Assembly (NCBI GenBank): GCA_016946835.1
Contig: JACVTC010000123.1
Coordinates: 228,501 to 292,500, forward strand
Source: Neocallimastix lanati (nom. inval.)
Taxonomy: Eukaryota; Neocallimastigomycota; Neocallimastigomycetes; Neocallimastigales; Neocallimastigaceae
Direction: 5' to 3'
DNA: 64,000 nt
Below the pieces are notes generated by a model that had not been told where the DNA came from, did no database searches, and saw only the letters and a program-made list of their open reading frames with translations. Made by a program: the position numbers and the translations under genes. Of this stretch, positions 54,380-64,000 are shown piece by piece. Position 1 is the stretch's first letter. Each line of letters begins with the position of its first letter.

Positions 54380-55786
54380 TACTAGAATTTTAGTTACTTT
54401 GATTTAAAATATTAATAATATAATTATTTATTATTATTATTATTATTATTATGAAATTGCAATTATATATATATATATTTTTTTTTTCTTAATATTTAAA
54501 TTTTACTATTATTATTTTAATTTAACACCATTAATTATATTTTTATATGTTAATTTACTTTCTATTAAGCTTTACCTTTTTTATATTATCTGTAAATAAA
54601 AATGAAAAAAAAAAAAAATTGTTTTAATATTTTTTTATTTTTTTTTTAAAAAAAAATTAAATAAATATTTTGATAAAACAATAAAAATAAAAATAAAAAT
54701 AAAATTAATAAAAAAAAAAAAATATGTTTATCCAATAAAAAATTTTTAAAAATTATAAATGGGGTATATCAATAAATTCTTATCTATTTACTATATTTAT
54801 ATTTTATTGCTATTCACTTTTTTTTTTTTTTTTTTTTAAAAATTTTAATTTAAATTCAAAAAAATTGTTATAAAAATTTTTATATAATATGTATTATTTT
54901 AATTGAAAAAAATCTATAATCATATTTATAAAATATATACATTTTTTATTAATTTATTACTAATGTTACATATATATCATGAATTATCACATGATCATAT
55001 ATTATTAAGTAAATTTTCATATTAATTAACATGCCTTGAATTTAGAGTTTTTCATTTACATAAAATTTATTATATTCCATATATATATATATTTTATATA
55101 TTGAAAGAACATCAATGAGGCGTATAATATTATATATCTATGAGTTTCCAAAAGTGGATACATAAATTACTCAGCAGGTATTAGTTGTAATTTGTTATAC
55201 CTTACTTCTATTATCTTTAATTCAAATAATTAGGAAATTAATAAAAAATTTATATATATGAATATATATGAAATCATTGGATATAAAGAAAGATTAGTTG
55301 TTCTGTTACTTCAATTAAAAGAAAAGTTTTGATTTATAATTATCAATATAATTTCATATTCAGTAAACATAAATTTTTAATATTTCAAAATTAATTTTTA
55401 CTATGATATAAAAATTCTGTTGAGAGATTTTTCAATATGATATTAAATCATTTTATATTTTAGTGTTTATCCTATTTTATGTTGTTATTACTTAAAGGGA
55501 TCATCTAAGATTATATTAAATTCAAGCTTGTTCTGAGGAGGTAAAAAAAAAAAAAAATCAAATTTAACTTTTTATTGAAGCAGTATGTGAAAAAAAGATA
55601 AAAAAAATTATAATTTTTTCTTTTTCCTTTTTTTATTTGATTATAATAATAAAATTTATAGTTTCATAAATTCATTACATAAATAAATATTATTAATAAA
55701 ATAATAAATACAAAATAAAAAATTAAATATAGGATAAATAAATTATATAATTAATTTTAATTTATTCACCAGTATTTTAAATAAAA
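54380..55786. other. AT-rich spacer
   Basis: Slightly more complex sequence at 55020-55210 and 55440-55590 without a frame longer than about 25 codons; may include old element debris. Confidence 0.5.
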
Positions 55787-55949
55787 AATTTATAACTAAA
55801 TAATTATAGAGAAGAAAAACTAAATAAGATTAAGAGGGTAAATTTATAACTAAATAATTATAGAGAAGAAAAACTAAATAAGATTAAGAGGGTAAATTTA
55901 TAACTAAATAATTAGTGAGAAGAAAAACTAAATAAGATTAAGAGGGTAA
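55787..55949. repeat. 54-bp tandem repeat, 3 copies
   Basis: Unit TTTATAACTAAATAATTATA then GAGAAGAAAAACTAAATAAG then ATTAAGAGGGTAAA. TATAAC motifs at 55791, 55845 and 55899 fix the 54-bp period. A partial, diverged single copy lies at about 56660-56700. Confidence 0.93.
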
Positions 55950-58493
55950 TAAAAATTTATAACTAAATAATTTATTATATTTATTATTTATTATAATTTA
56001 TTTATTTAGTTATATAATTAATAATTCATTATATTTATTATTAATTTATTTATTTAGTTATATAATTAATAATTTAATAATTTATTATTTATTTATTTGT
56101 ATGTTATTATAATACGTAACGAATATTTTCAAACATAATTTTTCTTAATTTATAATAAAATATATCAATAATTTATATTTCTATTTATTATTATATTATT
56201 TAACTAAGTTAATGACCATTTTTATTTTTATTGTATTCATTTACTATTTATAGAAATAAATAAAAATGTTTTCTTAAAAAATTATAATTAAAATTAATGA
56301 AAATAATTTTATCTTTTTTAAATAATAAGAAAATTTTGTTTAAAATTTATTATTATTAAATTATTATAAAATATTTATTATTATTATTATTTTTTTTAAA
56401 TGGATATAGTTAGATAAGAGGCAATATTAATAATATTTTTATAAACTTTTTTATTTTATTTTTTTTTTGAACATAAGAAATACAAAAAAAAATACTAACA
56501 ACTAATAATGATAAAAATTGATATGATCAAAAAAAAAAAAAAAAAATAAAAAAACTAACGACTAATAATTATAAAAATAAAACATGATGTATATAAATTA
56601 AACCATCTCTTTTATTTTTTTTTTTAATAAAAATAATATATTAGCCAATTAAAATTTAATTATAGAAAAGAAAACCTAAATAAGATTAAGAGGGTAATAA
56701 AATTTTTAATCTATTTTAATAATTTATATATTATAAAATATAGTATATTTATATAATAATTTTATTATTTATTAAATTAAAAATATTCTTTTTTTTTTAT
56801 AAAATATATTATTCAAACTATATATTAAAACAAAAAAAAAATTTTTTTGTGAAACATTATACATTATTAATAGATTTTATTATATAAATAAAATATAAAA
56901 TTAATACATATAATATATTTCAAAAACAAAAAAGTTCAAAAAAGTTTCCCTTTATTTTTTATTCCTTTTTTTTTTTCTTTTTTTCCATAAATACTATTTA
57001 TAGATAAAGAATAACAGAACTCTTTATTATCTTTATTATATTAAAATAGAAATAATAATCTATATTATTAGTATATAATATTATTAATAACCTGTTAAAC
57101 CTTTTTTTCCTAAGAAAAATAATAAAATTTTTATAATTTATTATCATTTTAAAAAGAAAATTAATATTCTATAATTAATCTATTAAACAAAATTATTTAT
57201 AGAAAAAGCATATTAAGGAATAAAAGAATAAGGTCAAGAACAAGAAAAAAGAATTCTTTATAATAAATATATAATAAAAATTTATCTGAATAAATAAAAA
57301 AAAAAAGGGATCAGGTATTTATATTTTTTTTAATAAATTTGAATGTTTTAAATCTTTAATATTCATATAGTTGATAATAATAATTTTAAAATTAATATCA
57401 TTTATATTAATTTTAGTTTTTTTAAAATTTAATAAAACTTTAATAATTATAATTTTATATTAATTTTTTTCTGTTGATAAAAAAATTTGTAAACTTCAAT
57501 TTTAATTATAGTTTAATTATTGTAAAACATTTTATAGGAAGCACGAAATTAATACCTTTTCTTTAAAGATTTAATACTTCTGAAATAAAAGAAAATTATA
57601 ATTAAATCATAATAAATGTATTGAAATGGAACTGTTTGTAATTTTTTTTTTCTGAACGAATAGAAATAAAAAGGTTTTTCAATAGTTTAATATAATTATT
57701 AAACTTTTAAATTTTTATTTTTAATATTATTGGTAATATATGTAAATTCCATTTACTATATATATTATTTTAAATAAAATAAAAATTTAATATATTTATA
57801 TTATTAGTACAACTATATTTAAATGGAATTTTCAAAAAAATAATAAAATTTATTGGAAAGTATTATTTCTTTAAATTAAGATGTACAAAAAAAAAAATAA
57901 AAAATAAAATATTTCATTAAAATTTCATAATCAATAAAGTTTTATACTAATTTTTTTAATATTTATAATATTTTCTATTAAAATGATTAATCCATTTAGG
58001 TTATATTAATTATTCAAATGTAATGTATATTTAATATATAATTTATTTACCAAAAAAAATTTTATTTAAAACAATAAAACATAAAACCATTAAAAAATTT
58101 TTTAAATGATGTGGATATTTTTTTTTTACATATATAAAATAAATAAATTATTAATATTAAATAATATAAATAGTTGTATTTAGTATTTTTTTTTTCTTTT
58201 TTTCTTTTTTTATCACTTTTGCTTTATATTATTTTGTATTTATTAGAATAGAATGAAATATTTTTTTATATAATTTTTAAAATATTTATTTTTATATATA
58301 ATTTAAATAAAAATTCTCAATCTGTTATTTAAATTAATTTGTGTATATATAATAATAAAGTATAAAAGTAATATAGAAATTAACTATCGAGTTTAAAAAA
58401 TTTTTTATAGTAAATATAAAATCAAAATTAAAATATAGTTCACATTATTTTCAATTATAAAATTTTTTCTTAATTACAAATATAAAATTCAAA
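55950..58493. other. AT-rich spacer upstream of the megasynthase
   Basis: TTTATTTAGTTATATAATTA repeats at about 55995-56090, a dispersed copy of the 54-bp unit, TA tracts and homopolymers. No promoter element or small gene that I can support. Confidence 0.55.
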
Positions 58494-61400
58494 ATGAAGG
58501 GTTTCTTTGATAAAACTGATTACATTGGAAATGTCGAATTAGAAAGAAAATATTTATTACGTGATGAAGATGAAGAAACGTAATATTAATATGAATATAA
58601 TATATATATATATATATATTTATTTATTAGCTATTTTTAAAAGTTTTTATTCTATTTATTATTATGTAAAATTTATTTGAAGAGTACATTTAAAGAATAA
58701 TCATTAAAATATATTATAATATTTTTTAAATATAAATATTGAATAATAATCTCTTCTATATTTTAGTATTGCTTCATATGACATTGATAATATGATAGAT
58801 ATGATGAACCTTCGTTTTAATGGTGTGAGAAAAAATGAACCAGCTATTATTGCTAAGGAAAATTTATTACCTTTCCCATTTAAGCCTGAAATTAGTTCAC
58901 GTTATCCAGAAAACTGGAAAACTATTCCATTTTATCAATTATTTGATCTTGTAAAAGCTACAGCTTACGTTCTTAAAAAAAGATATGATTTTGCACCAGG
59001 AACAAGAGTTGGTATTATTGCTAATACATTACCATTTACACAATTAATGATTTATGCATTATGGAATTTACGTTGTGTTGTTGTTACTTTTCCACCAAGA
59101 CTTGGTAATGATGTTAAACAATACTGGGTTAAGCATTGTGATATTAAAATGATATTTTATGATGTCAATTTTAGACTTTATGATGATTATGAGAAAAATG
59201 AAAAATTAAATAAACAAGGTCAATGGATTTGGAAATGGATTCATCCATTAACTGAAGAAGATGAAGGTTTATGTGCTGGTAAAGAAGGTGTCAAAATGTG
59301 TTTCATTTATAGTGATGAATTATGTAAAGAAATTTATCAAGCAAAAGCTGAAGGAAAAGCATATCAAAGAAAGGGTGACCCTGATGATGTTCTTCTTGTA
59401 ATGGGTACTTCCTCTTCATCACAAGCTATTATTAAGAATGGTCAATGTACTAGTAAGTTATTGTTCTTTTATTTTTTATTTTTTTTTTGTTATAATCATT
59501 AAAATTATTTAGAAATTTATCTCTTTATCTTTATAATACTTTTTTATTTCTTAAAAAAAAAAGGTATTATAGATTTAGATTATATAACTATAAATTAATA
59601 GAAATGCTTATTTTGTTTTATTAACATTGTAAAATATTTTCCTATTTTAGAAATGAAATTCGTTCCATGGCAATTTAAACAATGTGTTGATAAATATAAA
59701 CAATTCCTTACTCCACAAAATAGACTTTATACTGATTTATTCGTAAAGTAAGTTATTATTATTTAGGAATTATTAATATATATGTACTGGTAATGAAGTT
59801 TTATTAATAAAAAACAAAAAAAAAAAAAATTTTTTTTGTTTATATTAAATAAATAAAAGTATTCCATTCCATCAATCCTTTGGTGCAATTTGTGCACTTA
59901 GTTACTGTGTTACTGGAGCTAGTGGTTTAATCTTTAAAACACAACAATTAAGTGATATTGGTTTTGTTCCTGAAATGATTTTAGATGATATGGCTGAAAC
60001 TAAAGCTCAAAGTGTTTGTCACTTCCCATTCCAAGTAATTACCTATTTTAAAATAATTTATATATATTAAATTAAATTAATTATTAAAATTTGTTATTTT
60101 TATTTTTAATATAACTATTCATTTTTTTTAAATTATTAAATATTTTTATTATTAAAAATTATTATCTTTACGTTTTTTTTTTTATTTATTTATTTATTTA
60201 TTTACTTATTTATTTATTTTATTTTATTTATTTAATTATTGTATAATTAGTATGCTGAATATAAAAAGTTATTTGACGAAAACCATCCAAGAAAGAAGAT
60301 TTGGGCTGATTATTTTAGAGAAGATCATGAACATAAAGTTTTTAAGACTGGTGGTGCTCCATTAAATCCAGTTGTTGCTAAATGGTATAAAGATACATTT
60401 GATATTTTAATTATGAATGGTTTAGGTTCCACTGAAGGTGGTCACGTTTTACATGATATTATGGAGGGTGAAATATTACCAGGTGAAGAAGGATATTATA
60501 TGAGAGTTCCATGGGTTGATTTCTACTTTAAACCATTAAATGATGATGATCCAACGATTGGTGAACTTTATACCCATTCTTCTGCTAATGTTACAGGTTA
60601 CTTTGGAAGAGCTAAGCCAGGAGAATTTTATGATTCACCAGTCCCGGGCATGCGTTGTGATGTTGGTAAGGAAGATCTTTTTGTTGATATTGATGGTGTT
60701 CCATACTTTAAAACTAATGATGTTCTTAAACGTTCACCAAAATCTGGTTATTATAAATATGTTACTAGAATTGATAGTATTATTACCTTTGCCACTGGTT
60801 TAAAGATGAATCCATTACCTTTTGAAAACACTATTAACTTTGAATGTACTAATATTAAGCATTGTTGTCTTATTTTAGATTCCACTCAAACTGAAGTTGT
60901 TTGTTTCGTTGAACCAAACTGGGAAGAAATTATTGTTGATGGTAAACCATTTGATACTTCCATTGATCCATCCACTCTTGACAGAAGCACTATTAAATCT
61001 TTAAGTAAAATTGCTCAAGAACAAACTTGGAATAGTATTTTTAAGGTTTTAATGGATGACTCTAAGAGTTTAACTAGTTGGGCTAAACAATTAACTATTC
61101 ACAATGTATACATCATAGACTATGGTAAAAAATTCCCAAGTACTGATAAGGGATCTCTTTCAAGAAGAGTTGCAAGATTACAATATTCTAACGTCGTAAA
61201 ATATATTTCTAAGGTTATTAGTGGTGAAATTTCAGAAATTCCTGATGAAGAAGTAGTTGAAAAAGAAAATGATGAATCAATTAATGTTAGTTACAGTGGT
61301 AAGGATATTGACAAGATTCTTAGTATGGAAAAAGAACAAAATAAATCTACTGTTACTGAAAACGAAAATGTTACGTATGAAGAGGAAGAATCTAATAAAG

Positions 61401-64000
61401 AAACAAAAACTAGAGAAGAAATTAATGATGAAATTCAAGATGCTATTAAGCTTATTTATCAATCAATCAAGGAAATTATTCCATCTACCCCAGAATTCGA
61501 ATCTTTCAACCCAGAAAGTCCATTCACAATCTATGGTATTGATTCTCTTTCAACTATTAAATTAACTAATGTATTATCAAGAAAATTGAATAAGCATTAC
61601 TCACCAGCTATTCTTTTCAACTATGGTAATACTTTTGAACTCGCTAAATTCTTATCTGGTAATGTTGATCAAAAGAATGTATCAGAAATTCGTGAATCTA
61701 TTCCAGCTTCCTTAAATGAAAAACAGTCTAATGGAAAAATTGCTATTATTGGTATGGGTCTTCGTTTACCTGGTGCTATTAACAGTGCAAAATCTCTTTG
61801 GTTAGCTTTAGCTAAGGGTAAGGATTGTGTTTTACCTCCAATTAAAACTAGAGATTTACATCGTAATTACGTTAATAAGCCAAGTGATCAATTAGATCCA
61901 ACTGAACACAATATTCCTCGTTTAGGTTTATACGATACTAGAAATAGTGTTGCTAAGCCATCTCAATTTGATGCTAAGTTCTTCAATTGTTTACCAGATG
62001 AAGCCTTAGCTCTTGATCCAAGACATCGTTGGATTTTAGAAACTAGTTGGGAAGCCTTAGAAAATGCTGGTATTCCACCAAACTCTTTAGAAAATTCTTC
62101 TACTGGTGTATTTGTTGGTATTAACGATGATCACGAATATTCTGATTTATTAACTGAATGTGGCGTTAAGAGTCCAATTGCTGCTCATGGTCAAAGTCCA
62201 AGTGGTATTGCTGGTCGTTTAAGTTACTTCTATAGATTATATGGTCCATCCTTCACTATGGATACTGCTTGTTCAACTGGTGCTTCTGCTCTTCATACTG
62301 CATGTCGTTCATTACAATGCGGTGATTGTGATTTATCTATTGTTTCTGGTGTTAAATTCATGTATTCTTCCAAGGATTTCTACATGACTTGTTCTGCTAG
62401 AATGACTTCACCACATGGACGTTGTGCCACATTTGATAAGGATGCTGATGGTTTCGTACCAGGTGAAGGTTGTGTTACCTTCATCTTGAAGCGTTTAGAA
62501 GATGCTGTTCGTGACAATGATCACATCTTATCTGTTGTTTTAAGTACTAGTAGTGGTCAAAGTGGTTTAAGACAATCTATTAGTGCTCCATCCTCAGAAG
62601 GTCAAGCTATTAATATGCGTAAGGCTATGAAGTTTGCTGGTATTAAACCAGAAGATGTGTCATATGTTGAAGCTCATGGTACTGGTACACCATTGGGTGA
62701 TGCTCTTGAAGTTCATGCCTTAAACGAAATTTACGGTGGTAGTCATACTGAAGAAAATCCACTTGTTGTTGGTAGTATCAAGACTAATATTGGTCACACT
62801 TGTGAAACTGCTGGTTTAGCTGGTATTGCTAAGGTCATTGTTTCAATGCAACACAAACATATTCCAAGAAACCTTCACTTCAATACCTTAAATCCAGAAA
62901 TTGATATTAAATCTATTCCAATTCAAATTCCAACCAAGACCTTACCATGGAACTCTACTGAACCAAACAAGCCACTTATCGCTCAAGTTTCTTCCTATGG
63001 TCTTCAAGGTAGTATTGTTCATGTCTTCTTACAAGAATATATTCCAGAAAATAAGGAACAAGGAGAAGCTAAAGAAGCTGAAACTGAAGTTGAAAATGAT
63101 AAGGAAAATCACGTATTAACAATTAGTGCCAAAACTTATTCTGCATTAATTGAACTTTGTAATAACTACATGAATGTTCTTGAAAAGATGGAAGAAGAAA
63201 ATGAAGATGTTTCTGATCTTTGCTTCTCATCTAATATTGGAAGACAACACTTTGATGAATTCAGATTATCCGTTAGTGGTAAGAATGCTTCTGAATTATA
63301 CAGTAATCTTGAAAAGGAATTAGAAAAGTTAGAGAATAAGATGGAAGAAAAGGAAGAAAGCAATACTACTACTACTACTCACAATGCAAAGAAGATAAAA
63401 CAGATGATGAGTGTAATTGCTGAAGATAAGAATGCTAAGATCGATGAAGCTCTTTACAAATTATTATTAGAGTTATTCCTTTCTCGTCCAGAATTCAGAA
63501 AGGCTCTTTTAGATTGTGACAGCATTATTTCTGAAGTTAGTAACAAGACCTATTCCTTAGTTGATGATATTGTTAATGGAGGAAAGAACAATAAGGAAGC
63601 TGCTGATGCCTTCCAAGCTATTAATGTCCTTTCCTTCTATTATGCCTTACACAAGACTTTAGATAAAGAATTAGATATTAGCAAATCTATCTACTGTGGT
63701 TATGGACTTGGAGAACTCATTACTATTCTTGTTAATGGTGGTATTTCTCTTAAGAAGGCCATCCAATTCCTTAAATTAGTTAATGAACAACAATCTATTG
63801 ATGCCTGGTATGATGAAAAGGAAGAAAGAACTTATAAATTAAATAAGAATATTTACTGTTTCAGTCAACAACAAGAACTTAAGTCAAGAAATGTCATTCC
63901 AAAGGAATATTACACTTCTCTTTACCAATACTTAAGTTCTAAGGAAGAAGAAGAAACCTTAAAATCTTTGGAAACTATGAGCAGTTCAATTATTAGTCAA
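58494..64000 (+). CDS. Hybrid megasynthase: adenylation - carrier - ketosynthase - acyltransferase-like (3' truncated)
   Basis: Polyketide/NRPS-like enzyme continuing past the window. Exons, all phase-consistent: 58494-58579, 58767-59452, 59651-59747, 59860-60034, 60251-64000, so 1598 codons are visible and the last exon is open to the end. Adenylation domain (about 40-690) resembles CAR/NRPS-like fungal A domains: FKTGGAPLNPVV, NGLGSTEGG, YFKTND, RIDSIITFATGLKMNP, and PSTDKGSLSRR with the A10 lysine. However, its P-loop reads MGTSSSSQAI instead of SGSTGxxKAV. Carrier domain: YGIDSLS, Ser780. Ketosynthase: DTACSTGAS (Cys1022), EAHGTGTPLGD (His1157), TNIGHT (His1197), complete triad, but the usual GTNAH loop reads GSIVH. 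Acyltransferase-like region: CGYGLGELITIL, with Gly1500 where the nucleophilic Ser belongs and no GQG motif. Secondary-metabolite product unknown. Confidence 0.9.

Overview
The window looks like nuclear DNA of an early-diverging fungus, most likely an anaerobic gut fungus (Neocallimastigomycota). The grounds are a fungal-type fatty acid synthase, a U6 snRNA, short AT-rich GT-AG introns, and coding islands rich in GGT, CCA, GAA and AAG codons. The space between genes is almost pure A+T, with homopolymer runs, microsatellites and decayed transposons. The assignment is inferred from sequence character alone; no rRNA or mitochondrial marker is present.

Layout. 1-11262: 5'-truncated single-chain (beta-alpha) type I fatty acid synthase with two tandem, nearly identical ACP domains. 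11.3-16.4 kb: AT-rich spacer with two decayed islands. 16.4-18.8 kb: a 7-exon ATG14 (autophagy PI3-kinase subunit) gene, reconstructed here from exons. 20.1-21.7 kb (minus): secreted His/Pro-rich protein built on a 57-bp minisatellite. 23.6-23.7 kb (minus): U6 snRNA. 24.2-28.6 kb: transposon and satellite zone holding a small MITE-like inverted repeat, a broken FLYWCH/MULE transposase, 17 copies of a 58/63-bp minisatellite, a pentamer run and inverted copies of the same unit. 29.6-31.6 kb: 5-exon acetyl-CoA C-acetyltransferase. 32-37 kb: a foldback element and several coding fossils, two of which share a motif. 37.8-39.0 kb (minus) and 48.4-49.7 kb (plus): two paralogous orphan genes sharing a TNRS motif. 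39-48 kb: gene-empty AT desert with decayed tandem repeats. 49.8-51.0 kb: 1.24-kb element with 163-bp terminal inverted repeats. 51.7-52.1 kb: ankyrin fossil. 54.1-54.4 kb (minus): possible small ORF. 58.5 kb to the end: 5' part of a multi-exon hybrid megasynthase (adenylation - carrier protein - ketosynthase - acyltransferase-like), cut by the window end.

Themes. Three genes belong to acyl-CoA/carrier-bound carbon chemistry (fatty acid synthase, acetoacetyl-CoA thiolase, polyketide-type synthase). They lie tens of kilobases apart, so this is not a clear gene cluster. The most unusual object is the megasynthase. Its ketosynthase triad and carrier serine are intact, but its acyltransferase has glycine in place of the nucleophilic serine and lacks the usual N-terminal GQG motif, and its adenylation P-loop is also altered. 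The reading frame is otherwise perfectly open, which suggests a working enzyme that receives its acyl groups from elsewhere.
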